Source of the DNA: Legionella sp. W10-070
Lineage (GTDB): Bacteria; Pseudomonadota; Gammaproteobacteria; Legionellales; Legionellaceae
Direction: 5' to 3'
NCBI RefSeq assembly: GCF_900640175.1
Contig: NZ_CAAAJC010000013.1
Location: forward strand, 20,033-84,032
Length of the DNA: 64,000 nucleotides
Below are positions 24,720-33,840 of this stretch, piece by piece. Made by a program: the position numbers and the translations under genes. The notes below the pieces were generated by a model. It ran no database searches, had not been told where the DNA came from, and worked only from the letters and a program-made list of their open reading frames with translations. Position 1 is the first letter of the stretch. Every line of letters starts with the position of its first letter.

Positions 24720-25030
24720 GGTTTATGCTCTATACGGGCAAGCCTGTTGTTGGAAAAATATAAACTTAAATTACGTACTTTAAGCGGGCCTGTGCCTTTT
24801 CGCCAAGTGTACGCATAATCCCAGCGGTCGTTGTTAAATGTCGGGCTTAATAAGCTGGTGCCCATCAGAATGGCCACATCATTTTTACTCATGCCTGTTT
24901 TTAAACGCTCAATTTTTGATTGGGGTAACAGATTGCCTTGTTGCACAATTCGCCTTGAGGAGTCATAGGAAATACAATGAGTCAAGGTTAATGTTAGCGC
25001 TATACTAATGAGAATGGTTCTAATTCGCAT
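24716..25030 (-). CDS. bamE: Outer membrane assembly lipoprotein BamE
   Basis: BamE is a small lipoprotein of the BAM complex, which inserts beta-barrel proteins in the outer membrane. The 104-residue product has a signal peptide with lipobox L-T-H-C, then the family signature QGNLL, LKTGMSKNDVAILMGTSLLSP and DRWDYAYTWRKG. I chose the ATG at 25030 (MRIRTILISIA) since the upstream residues spoil the signal peptide. It diverges from fur, an arrangement common in gammaproteobacteria. Confidence 0.93.
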   Translation of the reverse strand: MRIRTILISIALTLTLTHCISYDSSRRIVQQGNLLPQSKIERLKTGMSKNDVAILMGTSLLSPTFNNDRWDYAYTWRKGTGPLKVRNLSLYFSNNRLARIEHKP

Positions 25031-25078
25031 TTTTTTGCCTGCTATGAAAAATTTCGCCATAATACCATGTCATCGGGT

Positions 25079-25227
25079 GCGATTAAACTGCGGTTAGTAG
25101 TAATTAATGGTAGCCTGGATGGTGCGCCAGCGAAATTCGGGAGCGAGCTTGAGAATAAAGGCATGCCTCTGGATTTCGCTGGCGCGCCATTCGGGCTAAC
25201 TTTCAGGGAAAACGTAGTTTTAATTGC
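25079..25227. repeat. Palindromic element, family B, complete copy
   Basis: The outer ends GCGATTAAACTGCGGTT and the inverted AACGTAGTTTTAATTGC flank inner arms GGTGCGCCAGCGAAATTC and GGATTTCGCTGGCGCGCC. It fills most of the bamE/fur divergent spacer, so the promoters of both genes must lie in or beside it. Confidence 0.8.
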
Positions 25228-25279
25228 CCCTGTCGTCCAGAGTAAAGTCACCTGGAACAATGAATTGTGAGGAGTGTTT

Positions 25280-25705
25280 GTGGAAGAAAGTCAACAGCTG
25301 AAAGATGCAGGGTTAAAAATTACCATGCCTCGCTTGAAAGTATTGCAGATCCTGGAACAATCCCGTGATCATCACTTAAGTGCCGAAGGTGTCTATAAAG
25401 CACTCCTGGAAATGGGAGAAGATGTTGGCTTGGCAACGGTTTACCGTGTTTTAACTCAGTTTGAAGCAGCCGGGCTGGTTGCGCGTCATAATTTTGAAGG
25501 CGGACATTCTGTATTTGAGCTTAGCCAGGGCGAGCATCATGATCATCTGGTTTGTGTGAAATGTGGTAAAGTCGAAGAATTTATTGATGAAATCATCGAG
25601 CAGCGCCAGCAAAAAATTGCTCAGCGCGCCAATTTCAAGATGACCGATCATGCATTGAATATCTATGGCATATGCCCGGATTGTCAGTTAGTGGGGATGA
25701 GATGA
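25280..25705 (+). CDS. fur: Ferric uptake regulator Fur
   Basis: Fur is the iron-responsive DNA-binding repressor. The 141-residue product has an N-terminal winged helix (LKITMPRLKVLQILE, VGLATVYRVLTQFEAAG), the HHDHLVC metal-binding segment, and the two CxxC pairs CVKC and CPDC that bind structural zinc. I place the start at GTG 25280, giving MEESQQLKDAG, since GAGGAG is five bases upstream; the GTG at 25274 would be too close to that site. It diverges from bamE. Confidence 0.96.
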   Translation: MEESQQLKDAGLKITMPRLKVLQILEQSRDHHLSAEGVYKALLEMGEDVGLATVYRVLTQFEAAGLVARHNFEGGHSVFELSQGEHHDHLVCVKCGKVEEFIDEIIEQRQQKIAQRANFKMTDHALNIYGICPDCQLVGMR

Positions 25706-25785
25706 TGGTAATAATCGCTATTTCCGTGCTTGCCATTGCAGGATTTAAGTTATAATTAATTATTATATTTAAACAGGGATGTATC

Positions 25786-27300
25786 ATGTACGATGATTTA
25801 TCTGCTCCTTACCAGGCTGGCGAACTGCCTGCTTTGCAATTAGGCGGAATTTTGCTAAATGACCATTTGTTGCCTGACGCCCCGGTCAATCTGGTGCTTA
25901 AATCCTTAAATCGACATGGCTTGATTGCCGGTGCGACAGGTAGCGGCAAAACAAAGACCATGCAGGTGCTTAGCGAACAGCTCTCCCTTCAAGGGGTACC
26001 CAGCCTTGTTATGGATATCAAAGGCGATATTTCCGGTTTAGCGATGCCGGGTGAAGCTAATGATGCCATTATTGCACGCAGCCAATCATTGGGTTTGAAT
26101 TATACACCGCGGGCTTTCCCCGTGGAGATGTTAACCTTGAATGAAGCTTCTCATGAAGGTGTTCCCTTACGCTCAACGGTCAGTGATTTTGGTTCCCTTC
26201 TTTTTGCGCGGATGCTGGATGTCAATGAAACACAGGCAGGGGTAATCACTGTTTTGTTTGAGTATGCCAAAGAGAAAAAGTTGCCATTAATTGATCTGGC
26301 TGATGTGAAAGCGCTGTTACAGTTTGGACAAAGTGATCAGGGAAAAGCAGAAATAGAAGCACGTTTCGGTGGAATAGCGACTGCCTCAGTAGGGGCGATT
26401 GTCAGAAAGATTATTGAGCTTGAAGCCCAGGGGGGAGGCAGTTTTTTTGGCGAACCTTCTTTTAATGTGATGGATCTGCTAAGAACCAATGCCCAAGGTC
26501 TGGGTGTTATCTCTATTTTGCGTCTTGTGGACATGCAGGATAAGCCGAAGTTGTTTTCAACGTTTATGTTAAAGTTACTTTCTGATGTTTATCGGTTGCT
26601 GCCAGAATTAGGTGATCCTCCCAAACCCAAGTTAGTATTATTCATTGATGAAGCGCATTTGATTTTTAACAATGCCAGCAAGGCGTTACTGAACTTGTTG
26701 GAAACTATAGTTAAACTAATTCGCTCAAAAGGGGTCGGCCTGGTTTTCTGTACGCAAATCCCCAATGACATTCCTGATGCCGTGCTGAGTCAGTTAGGGC
26801 TAAAAGTGCAGCATGCTTTACGTGCTTTCACTGCGAAGGATAGGAAAGCAATGAAGCTGGTTGCACAAAATTTCCCCCCTTCAGAGTATTATCAAACTGA
26901 AAACTTGCTTACTTCACTAAGTATTGGCGAGGCGTTAGTTAGCGCGCTTGACGCGAAAGGCCAGCCAACACCCCTTGTACAATGCATGATCCGAGCACCT
27001 GAATCCCGTATGGGGGTACTTAATTCCCAGGAAATGAACAACGTTGTGGCAACATCAACCTTGCTACCAAAGTATGGGCAGCGCCTGGAAGAGAGGTCAG
27101 CCAAAGAAATTCTGGCTGCGGCAGCCAAAGGTGATGAAAAAGAGCTGCCATCAGCAACAAAAAAACAGTCAAACCCGAAAGAGCCGTCAATGATTGAAGA
27201 AATCAGCAAAAACACCCTGTTTCGCCAGGTTATCAGGCAAATTATGCGAGATCTTACCAAAGCCATGTTGTCCGCTTTGGGTATAAAACGGAAGCGCTAG
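25786..27300 (+). CDS. YjgR/DUF853 family HerA-like ATPase
   Basis: This 504-residue P-loop ATPase belongs to the YjgR (DUF853) branch of the HerA/FtsK superfamily. The Walker A motif is residues 49-56 (GATGSGKT) and Walker B is LVLFIDEAHLIF. VGLVFCTQIPNDIPDAVLSQLG is a typical sensor segment. The cellular role of YjgR proteins is not established. The C-terminal 60 residues are Lys/Ser-rich and probably disordered. The TAG stop falls in the CTAG that starts a 148-bp inverted-repeat element. Confidence 0.88.
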   Translation: MYDDLSAPYQAGELPALQLGGILLNDHLLPDAPVNLVLKSLNRHGLIAGATGSGKTKTMQVLSEQLSLQGVPSLVMDIKGDISGLAMPGEANDAIIARSQSLGLNYTPRAFPVEMLTLNEASHEGVPLRSTVSDFGSLLFARMLDVNETQAGVITVLFEYAKEKKLPLIDLADVKALLQFGQSDQGKAEIEARFGGIATASVGAIVRKIIELEAQGGGSFFGEPSFNVMDLLRTNAQGLGVISILRLVDMQDKPKLFSTFMLKLLSDVYRLLPELGDPPKPKLVLFIDEAHLIFNNASKALLNLLETIVKLIRSKGVGLVFCTQIPNDIPDAVLSQLGLKVQHALRAFTAKDRKAMKLVAQNFPPSEYYQTENLLTSLSIGEALVSALDAKGQPTPLVQCMIRAPESRMGVLNSQEMNNVVATSTLLPKYGQRLEERSAKEILAAAAKGDEKELPSATKKQSNPKEPSMIEEISKNTLFRQVIRQIMRDLTKAMLSALGIKRKR

Positions 27301-27444
27301 GTTCTGTGCCCTTATCTACTATCTAGGCCCAAAAGCCTTGATTTTCTGCGCTCCGATGCTCACATACTTCTATGTATGCTCCGCTTCGGTGCTCGCCAAT
27401 CAAGGCTTTTTGACTCAAGCTAGCGATAAGTGCACAGAACCTAA
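27297..27444. repeat. CTAGGTTCTGTG inverted-repeat element, family C, copy 1
   Basis: The ends CTAGGTTCTGTG and CACAGAACCTAA flank an inner inverted pair AAAAGCCTTGATT and AATCAAGGCTTTTT. It is almost identical to the 148-bp copy at 33990-34137. The first CTAG supplies the stop of the YjgR-like gene. The inner stem followed by T-rich sequence could also terminate transcription. Confidence 0.9.
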
Positions 27445-27544
27445 TACGCTAATCTGGAATAACAATTAAAGTGATTAAGGTTGTCTCAGTTACAGATGGG
27501 CTTATAAATGGCAAATAAATATTCAACATTGCAAAATAATGAGC

Positions 27545-27550
27545 TATAAT
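27545..27550 (+). promoter_or_regulatory. Possible -10 box of the Fic gene
   Basis: TATAAT lies 29 bases before the ATG at 27579. The -35 region is weak (ATTCAA at 18-base spacing), so the assignment rests mostly on the -10 match. Confidence 0.35.
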
Positions 27551-27578
27551 GGCGCTAAATTAATGCCTTTTTTTATTT

Positions 27579-29303
27579 ATGCCATCTCAGATAGACCCAT
27601 TTTTTACCTGTTTCCCCTGCGAGCAATACTGGAAGTTCATTATTGATAAAAACAGGTGGGCATTAAACAACCCACTGATTTTTGATCAGGAAGATTCGCC
27701 TGGTTATCTGCAATGGATGAGTCTGGCTTTGTGGACTATGTTGATGACCGTAGAAGAGCCATTGACGACAGATTATATTCAGGGAATACATGATCTTGCC
27801 TATCATGATAGAGCAAGTAATACTCGTTTGGTTTATGCTCCTCAAGGTATTTCAGGATTGGTCAAAGGGAGTTTTAACGAAGCGGGTTTTAGCGAGTTAG
27901 TCGATAAAATACGTAATCAGGGTATAAGATTATCGATAATTTTTAAAAAAGATCCGGCAGGGAAGAAAACTGAAGAATTTAAGCTCGATCCTTCCAAAAC
28001 GGATCAACAGCTTTATTCGGAACTTCTTAAAAAGATTGATTCAGTTGAGGCTGGCCTGCAAAGAAACACCAGTATCAGTGATATCCTGGAAGTATCTCAA
28101 CGTTATATTGACAGGTATAATCAGGAAATCCAGGATGCAGCTCAGGACAACAACAAAAAATTAATTGCAATTGTCCGCTTCATACAAGACATGCACCAGT
28201 ATCACCCCTTTGTTGACGGCAATGGCAGAACGTTTGTTTTTTTGCTTCTGAATAAATTGCTGCTGCAGAATAATTTATCGCCAGCAATGGTGGCAAGTCC
28301 TGGGCGATTTACCGGCTGGTCGCTGGACAGCCTGGTCAATGAGGTGAAAGAGGGACAAAAAACTTTCCAAGCGTTGTGTACAAGCAGTCCTAACCAACAG
28401 TCATTGACCGATTATCTCAGCCAAACATTTCATTTAACAGAAGATAATAAGGAAAAAGCCCTTGCGACGGTTAATGTTCAGGCGTTTCTTGATAGAAATC
28501 CCTCCAGATTAGTCACTTCTTATTTTTATAGCGAGGAGAAAGACGTCCAGCTTAGTAGGATTCGAGATGAAAATGTAATTAACAGGATAATTAAAGACAA
28601 TTCCGATATCGAAAAATTATCAAGCGAATGCCAGATGAAAAGCAGGGATCTTTTGCCGCTTTGTGCTCATTTAGCTAATTTCCCAATGGTTAAAAGAATT
28701 ATCAAAGTGGACAAAGATCAATCAAGGCTCGGGGTGTATAAATCTGCATTTGTAATGGCATACATGATTAGCGGATTAAGGTTTGGTGATTTCAAGCAAT
28801 CTATTGAAAAATTGAATCTGTCTTCTGATGACATCTATGAATTACTTATCGAGGAAGATAATACAATTTATGAGCTGATCAAGGGAAAAAAAATATCAAA
28901 TGAAAAAAAACCTTTTTTTAACTACTTGCTCTTTTTCAGAGAAAAGGAGGTTCTTGAGTATTTGATTAAAAAGTTGAGCGTATCCCAACTGAAAGACCTT
29001 TTATCCTATGAAACAGAAGCCAGTGTTGTTAATGGTGAGCAATTGTTTAATTGGTATCATCCTGATTTGCTGGAAGATTGCCTTCGTCAAATTGCCAAAG
29101 ATGATTTAGAGCCGGATAGTAGCTTATCAGGACAGGAACAAGTAACGATTGTAGAGGAAGAGAGTACCCAGTCAGCCTTGGGAAAACCAGACATTCAACA
29201 ATCCACCAATAAAGGCTTAAAGCGATACGGTATGTATGCCGATAATAAACATTCTTCATCAATGCAGGGGAAAGATTATTCACCTCCCCAAAGAGGGTAT
29301 TAA
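27579..29303 (+). CDS. Fic-domain protein, candidate host-directed AMPylator
   Basis: The 574-residue protein has a complete Fic motif HPFVDGNGR at 209-217 with the expected flanking helices (LIAIVRFIQDMHQYHPF before, LLLNKLLLQNN after). Fic enzymes usually transfer AMP, less often other phosphate-containing groups, to a hydroxyl on target proteins. An inhibitory [S/T]xxxE[G/N] helix was not found. The remaining 300 residues have no recognised domain and look helical and charged; the tail is Ser/Gln-rich. Isolated position, no antitoxin-like partner and no signal peptide favour a secreted effector over a toxin-antitoxin toxin, though this is inference. Confidence 0.8.
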   Translation: MPSQIDPFFTCFPCEQYWKFIIDKNRWALNNPLIFDQEDSPGYLQWMSLALWTMLMTVEEPLTTDYIQGIHDLAYHDRASNTRLVYAPQGISGLVKGSFNEAGFSELVDKIRNQGIRLSIIFKKDPAGKKTEEFKLDPSKTDQQLYSELLKKIDSVEAGLQRNTSISDILEVSQRYIDRYNQEIQDAAQDNNKKLIAIVRFIQDMHQYHPFVDGNGRTFVFLLLNKLLLQNNLSPAMVASPGRFTGWSLDSLVNEVKEGQKTFQALCTSSPNQQSLTDYLSQTFHLTEDNKEKALATVNVQAFLDRNPSRLVTSYFYSEEKDVQLSRIRDENVINRIIKDNSDIEKLSSECQMKSRDLLPLCAHLANFPMVKRIIKVDKDQSRLGVYKSAFVMAYMISGLRFGDFKQSIEKLNLSSDDIYELLIEEDNTIYELIKGKKISNEKKPFFNYLLFFREKEVLEYLIKKLSVSQLKDLLSYETEASVVNGEQLFNWYHPDLLEDCLRQIAKDDLEPDSSLSGQEQVTIVEEESTQSALGKPDIQQSTNKGLKRYGMYADNKHSSSMQGKDYSPPQRGY

Positions 29304-29342
29304 TAACAGGAACGGGTTTTTAAAATTATTTCCGGGCTAATG

Positions 29343-29559
29343 CAGGGCATGTCCTCAATTAAAGCCTATTTTTTAGGCATTTACTGCGTATATAAAGCTC
29401 ATTAAGTTATCTAATTTTTCAGTTTGCATGTCATTCCCGCGCAGGCGGGAATCTATGCCCTTGCGTAACCCCTTACGTTGCTACGGAGGTGGCCCCCCGC
29501 CTGCGCGGGGATGACAAAGAGTGCTCATAATTGTATCTTAAATTGAGGACACGCCCTAG
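29343..29559. repeat. Inverted-repeat element with nested REP palindrome
   Basis: The left end AGGGCATGTCCTCAATTAAAG is inverted at the right as CTTAAATTGAGGACACGCCCTAG. Between them lies the GTCATTCC palindrome at 29430-29515. The right boundary is CTAG. The size, about 217 bp, and lack of coding sequence suggest a non-autonomous transposable element. Confidence 0.7.
29430..29515. repeat. REP-like palindrome nested in a larger element
   Basis: Arms GTCATTCCCGCGCAGGCGGG and CCCCGCCTGCGCGGGGATGAC match the copy at 5843-5928 and the interior of the elements at 4657 and 40146. Confidence 0.8.
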
Positions 29560-29587
29560 CCAGAAATTACTTTGTTGGATACGGTTC

Positions 29588-30298
29588 TCAAGGGCTTAAG
29601 TCCTCCTGCAATAGCGATTTGAGTGTCATGACTAAGCTCTCGGATAAGTACTTGAGTGAGTTATCATCGCTTACCAGGGCTTGGTTATTTTCTATCTCCA
29701 GTCCCAGGTAATCATGCTCAGAAAACTGTCTGCGCAGCGCACTGGTAAAACCGTCACTAATGCCACGATAAGGGTAGTTCATTCGTACCCGCAAGGTGCA
29801 ATGATGATTGAGTTTTGATTGCCATTCTTTGGCTAAAATTCTTTCCGTACTTCTTGCCGGATCATAGAGTAAACCGATATCGGCGTTGCGCATTAGATTA
29901 TCAATAACGGGGGTAAAGCTGTGGATTGACAGATGCAAAACCTGATAACCCTGGCTGATATGGTTTGCTATCGATTTTTCCACCGCTTTGCGGAAGGGCA
30001 AATAATATTGCTGAATGATCTCCTCTTTTACTGCTTTTGGTAATGGCGCGCTAATTTCTGAAAAGCATCGTGGATGAGAGAGGCTGCGGTTACAGTCAAT
30101 CAACAAACGGGTGGCTTTGGCCTGTATCAACTCGCAGTTAAGAGCTTGGCTTAAATAGCTGGCGATGGCCAATGAGCCAAAGTCTATGCCCCGATGGCTA
30201 TGCAGCAGTGCTTCCTGATCAACAAAATAGTCCTGATAGACCGGTGGCACGGTGTTTACCCCATGTTCACAGCTTAAGATGAGTCTGGCGGGTTTCAT
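29588..30298 (-). CDS. N-formylglutamate amidohydrolase-like hydrolase
   Basis: The 236-residue protein belongs to the FGase (HutG-type) family of zinc-dependent amidohydrolases. Family elements are ILSCEHGVN near the N-terminus, HRGIDFGSLAIA, LIDCNRS and LHLSIHSF. No histidine-degradation gene is nearby. Instead it closes a four-gene operon with a C39-like peptidase, an ATP-grasp ligase and a GCS2-like ligase, so it may trim an N-acyl or glutamyl group from the pathway product. The ATG overlaps the preceding gene by four bases. Confidence 0.8.
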   Translation of the reverse strand: MKPARLILSCEHGVNTVPPVYQDYFVDQEALLHSHRGIDFGSLAIASYLSQALNCELIQAKATRLLIDCNRSLSHPRCFSEISAPLPKAVKEEIIQQYYLPFRKAVEKSIANHISQGYQVLHLSIHSFTPVIDNLMRNADIGLLYDPARSTERILAKEWQSKLNHHCTLRVRMNYPYRGISDGFTSALRRQFSEHDYLGLEIENNQALVSDDNSLKYLSESLVMTLKSLLQEDLSP

Positions 30299-31524
30299 CT
30301 TGGATCAAATAACTGATTAGTGTTTAAACAGTAACCTAACTGGCGGTAGAGGCGTAAAAGAGAGGTTGCATCAGGTTCAGCACCACAGGCATTTAAGAGG
30401 CGCTCACTTAGGTTGCCCTGGCTTAATATAAATTCCAGTGCCTTCTGGCTGCTATAATCAAGTTCGCTGGCTACTTTTTCAAGCAAACAAGACCAAATAT
30501 CACGGGCGCTCATGGCACGTTTTGGCAATTGCCACTGGGCAGACAATTCCGCATCATCTATCCAGACATTAAAACCCTCTTTAATTGTTTGATCATAGAT
30601 AGCCCGCAAACGTTTTGTTTCACAAGGTCTGTCCAAATAATAGGATGAATGACGTTGCCAGTTTTTTAAAATAGCATGGATGGCAAGTGCAATTGCAATG
30701 TCAGCCTGCACACATTCCTGGGAATCAAGAATGCGGATTTCAATGGCTTTGCAGTCAAATTTGGGGATAGCCGCCCTTGAATTCAGCCATTCATGCTGGA
30801 GGATGCCTTGTGGGTCAAAGGGACTGATGGCCTGATACATGGGAGTGAGGATTTCTTGTTGATACTGGGCTTGCGAGCAGATGAAATCAGGGATGATATC
30901 ACCGCTGATAAGGGGAATCGATTGCTGATTTTTGCTATAAAAATAAAGGCGAGAATCCTTAAATCCGGTTTTTCGGCCATCCAGGAAAGGGGTGCTCGCT
31001 GCCAAGGCAGGCAACAGAGGCAGGAGCAAACGAATCATGCTGTGTAATTGGCAAAATTCTTCGTCATTGGCAAAGGGTAAGTTGACATGCATGCTTTGTA
31101 AGTTTGCCCAACCATGACCCTGGCAGTTAAAAATAGCATCATATTGACGATAAATTTCATGGCTGCCATGAGGCCAGCGCTTTGTTTCTGCAAGGGGGTT
31201 CATCCAGGGGTGGGCACCTGTTGGCAGCAGTTGCAAATCCTGTTCGGTCAGCCGTGGCTGTAATTGTTCAATCGCTTGCTGGAATTGCTTTGCGATGGGG
31301 GCATCAGGGGGTTTGGGACCATTATTTTTTAATTCCAGCACATGCATCACCAGTTCATTGCTGATGGCAATATCGCCTAATTCGACTTCATTGAGCTGTT
31401 GGCCTGCCAAGTGTTGCAGGATGAGATCACTCTTGGGTTGTACGTTCAAGTGATGCTTGTCTACAAGCATGTATTCAATTTCAATACCGATCACTGAGAA
31501 AAGCGAATAACTAGACATAACCAT
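30295..31524 (-). CDS. GCS2-like carboxylate-amine ligase
   Basis: The 409-residue protein belongs to the glutamate-cysteine ligase 2 (GCS2/YbdK) family, glutamine-synthetase-fold enzymes that join a carboxylate to an amine with ATP. The metal-binding GIEIEYMLVD begins at about residue 13; the segment SMHVNLPFANDEEF and the DGRKTGFKDSRLYFY region are also typical. Substrates are unknown. The gene overlaps the ATP-grasp gene by 14 bases and the FGase gene by four, showing translational coupling. True glutathione synthesis is unlikely, since the usual second enzyme gshB is replaced by a different ATP-grasp type. Confidence 0.82.
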   Translation of the reverse strand: MVMSSYSLFSVIGIEIEYMLVDKHHLNVQPKSDLILQHLAGQQLNEVELGDIAISNELVMHVLELKNNGPKPPDAPIAKQFQQAIEQLQPRLTEQDLQLLPTGAHPWMNPLAETKRWPHGSHEIYRQYDAIFNCQGHGWANLQSMHVNLPFANDEEFCQLHSMIRLLLPLLPALAASTPFLDGRKTGFKDSRLYFYSKNQQSIPLISGDIIPDFICSQAQYQQEILTPMYQAISPFDPQGILQHEWLNSRAAIPKFDCKAIEIRILDSQECVQADIAIALAIHAILKNWQRHSSYYLDRPCETKRLRAIYDQTIKEGFNVWIDDAELSAQWQLPKRAMSARDIWSCLLEKVASELDYSSQKALEFILSQGNLSERLLNACGAEPDATSLLRLYRQLGYCLNTNQLFDPR

Positions 31525-32965
31525 GTTTCCTGCGAATACGCTGTAAAAACACGCTCATTATCTGTTGGTACAGGGAGTCGCCCAGGATTTTATCCTCGAT
31601 GCCATAATCAACATTGGGATTATCATTCACTTCAATAATATAGTGTTTATCACCCTGGCTTTTAATGTCGACACCATATAACCCATCACCGATCAAGCGT
31701 GTGCATTTCAATGCGGTTTTAATAATACCTTCTGGAACCTCATGGAGCGGGACTGTTTCCGTATCGCCTTCTCTTTTTCCCTTGATGGCCTCCCAGTTAT
31801 AGATTTGCCAATGGTTTTTTGCCATGAAATAGCGGCAGGCAAAGATGGGTTTATTGTCAAGTACACCAATCCGCCAATCGTATTCTGTGGGGATAAAGGG
31901 TTGTATTAATATCAAATCGGAAACTTTAAAGAACTGGTTTAATGATTTCTGCAGATCTTTTTTATTATCGAGTTTGATAACACCATGGGAAAAGGCGCTA
32001 TCAGGTCTTTTCAAAACACAGGGGAAGTCAACATCCGGCATTTTCTTGTCAAATTTATTAACGAAAATGGTATCCGGCGTAAGGATCTGATGGCTGCGCA
32101 TCAGTTCTGCCAAATAGACCTTATTGCTGCATTTAATAATCGATTGCGGATCATCAATGACAACCAGGTTTTCTTGCGCAGCCCGTCTTGCCATGCGGTA
32201 AGTATAATGATTTACTGCTGTGGTGGCACGAACAAAGAGGGCATCATATTCAGCTAAGGACTTGGCATCACTTTTTTCTATAAAATCAACGTTTAACCCC
32301 ATAGATTCCCCTGTACTTACAAAGTTATCCAGGGCTTTTTTATTCGATGGGGCGTTCGGTTCTGCAGGATCAATCAATATCGCCAGATCATGAAAACGTT
32401 GTTTTTTACGCCATTGATGGAAGCGCTTTTTCGATAAATAGTTTTCTGCCGCTTGGCGCATGAATTCATGGTGGTGGGAAGGAACGTCAGCAAGCGACAG
32501 GATCTGTAATTGCTTAATTTGCCATTGCTTTTTTTTCTTCAGGGTAAAGCGTATTAAAGGAAGCGGGAATAAGCCATGGAGTTTTCTTGCCAGATTGGCA
32601 TGGCATTTGGCCATATTTTGTCCGAAATAAAGACTGAAAATGAACACATCTGTTTTTATATCATGAAGGCTATGCTGAATCTCTTCTTCCACATCCTGGG
32701 AAATAAATTTGGAAAGCGCTGTATTGAGTGCATCCTGAATGCTGTGCACCGAGGGGATTGCCTTATGATCACGTGCATGGGCTAGTAATGATACATAGTA
32801 GCCTATCGACTGGTGCTCATAAGACTGGCACAGGTTGATCACGCGAATGGATTTACTCTGATAATAATGCTCACTCAACAAATAATCGGATGCCTGGACA
32901 ATAGTTGCCAGAGGACTTAAAAATTCCAAGCCAGAAGGGTCATCCGTTACAATTAGTGTTTCCAT
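31511..32965 (-). CDS. RimK-like ATP-grasp ligase with N-terminal RLAN-type domain
   Basis: The 484-residue protein has an N-terminal region of about 155 residues (METLIVTDDPSGLEF...) typical of the RimK-like ATP-grasp N-terminal domain, then an ATP-grasp fold from about 270. The catalytic core includes FPCVLKRPDSAFSHGV, LIQPFIPTEYDWRIGVL and the Mg-binding IIEVNDNPNVDYG. Such enzymes form amide bonds, often adding amino acids to a peptide or protein. The ATG overlaps the stop of the peptidase gene by one base. Its neighbours suggest a peptide-like metabolite or a protein-tagging pathway. Confidence 0.85.
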   Translation of the reverse strand: METLIVTDDPSGLEFLSPLATIVQASDYLLSEHYYQSKSIRVINLCQSYEHQSIGYYVSLLAHARDHKAIPSVHSIQDALNTALSKFISQDVEEEIQHSLHDIKTDVFIFSLYFGQNMAKCHANLARKLHGLFPLPLIRFTLKKKKQWQIKQLQILSLADVPSHHHEFMRQAAENYLSKKRFHQWRKKQRFHDLAILIDPAEPNAPSNKKALDNFVSTGESMGLNVDFIEKSDAKSLAEYDALFVRATTAVNHYTYRMARRAAQENLVVIDDPQSIIKCSNKVYLAELMRSHQILTPDTIFVNKFDKKMPDVDFPCVLKRPDSAFSHGVIKLDNKKDLQKSLNQFFKVSDLILIQPFIPTEYDWRIGVLDNKPIFACRYFMAKNHWQIYNWEAIKGKREGDTETVPLHEVPEGIIKTALKCTRLIGDGLYGVDIKSQGDKHYIIEVNDNPNVDYGIEDKILGDSLYQQIMSVFLQRIRRKHGYV

Positions 32966-33684
32966 TAGCCCTCTTTAGGTTGAATTATTATAAGGTTCGC
33001 ATCATAGGTTAAAACTCCAACCATGATGGCATTGATTAAGCGGTTAGAGCTTACTTTGTAATAATTATCGCATGAAATGGGATTTTCTCGATGCGGATCG
33101 GCAACGACAATAAGCCTTTTTTTATCATCATAACCGCATAAAACGACAAAATGTCCGCAAGGGGTTCCACGAATGTCATCATAAATTGCTTCCCCATGAA
33201 TGTAACGTTCGCGGGAACTGCGGTAAAGGTAAGTAGCGCTTAAGCCGGTTAGAATAGGAATATTTTGGGAGAAATACTCCTTAAGTAATTGTACGCTTAA
33301 AGTACGAAAACGGACGTCTCCACCCAAAGAAAGGTACTCAATATAGGCTTGGCTTGCTTGAGTAATTGCTTTGGTTTTTTTATATTTCATTTGTGCCGCA
33401 AGCTTTACTTTAAGTAAGTTCTGGCAGGCCGTTTTCTGTTCAAGATCAAACCAGGTTGGATCGAACAGGTTAAGGTTATTAATATAAATTGTAACTTTAA
33501 AGCCATGAAGTAAGGCATGCTTTCCCAGCATAGGAGCTAATGTGCCTCCCGATAAAGAACGCTCCACACTTTTGACAACCTCAGCCAGATCAAGCTCTAA
33601 TCCATAGTAGCGATAAATAGCATGCAGACTGGTCGGACCGCAGGTCTCATCATCAGGTTGTGTATGTATTTTCAGATTGATCAT
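32965..33684 (-). CDS. C39-like papain-fold cysteine peptidase
   Basis: The 239-residue protein has the C39-like arrangement: Cys15 in DDETCGPTSLHAIYRYYG, His178 in GHFVVLCGY and Asp196 in VADPH. C39 peptidases cleave leader peptides at double-glycine sites in exported peptides; stand-alone versions may also act as transpeptidases or amidases. There is no transporter domain and no signal peptide. It is the first gene of the operon with the ATP-grasp and GCS2-like ligases, so it is probably part of the same biosynthetic or processing route. No small precursor peptide gene was recognised nearby. Confidence 0.82.
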   Translation of the reverse strand: MINLKIHTQPDDETCGPTSLHAIYRYYGLELDLAEVVKSVERSLSGGTLAPMLGKHALLHGFKVTIYINNLNLFDPTWFDLEQKTACQNLLKVKLAAQMKYKKTKAITQASQAYIEYLSLGGDVRFRTLSVQLLKEYFSQNIPILTGLSATYLYRSSRERYIHGEAIYDDIRGTPCGHFVVLCGYDDKKRLIVVADPHRENPISCDNYYKVSSNRLINAIMVGVLTYDANLIIIQPKEG

Positions 33685-33840
33685 ATTCGCCTACATACGC
33701 TCGAGCAATAAAAGCCTTGTGCAGCTGCTTTATCTTTATTTGTAGGTTATGTGACTCTGGCTTCGGCCACTTATATTTACTTATGCGTTAACGTTAGACT
33801 CGGAATGGAGGTTTGTCAATTTCTTCTGTTTTTGCTGGGT

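Noticed and set aside
25042..25270. Frames on both strands in the bamE/fur spacer
   Set aside because: They are made by the family B palindrome, which reads open on both strands.
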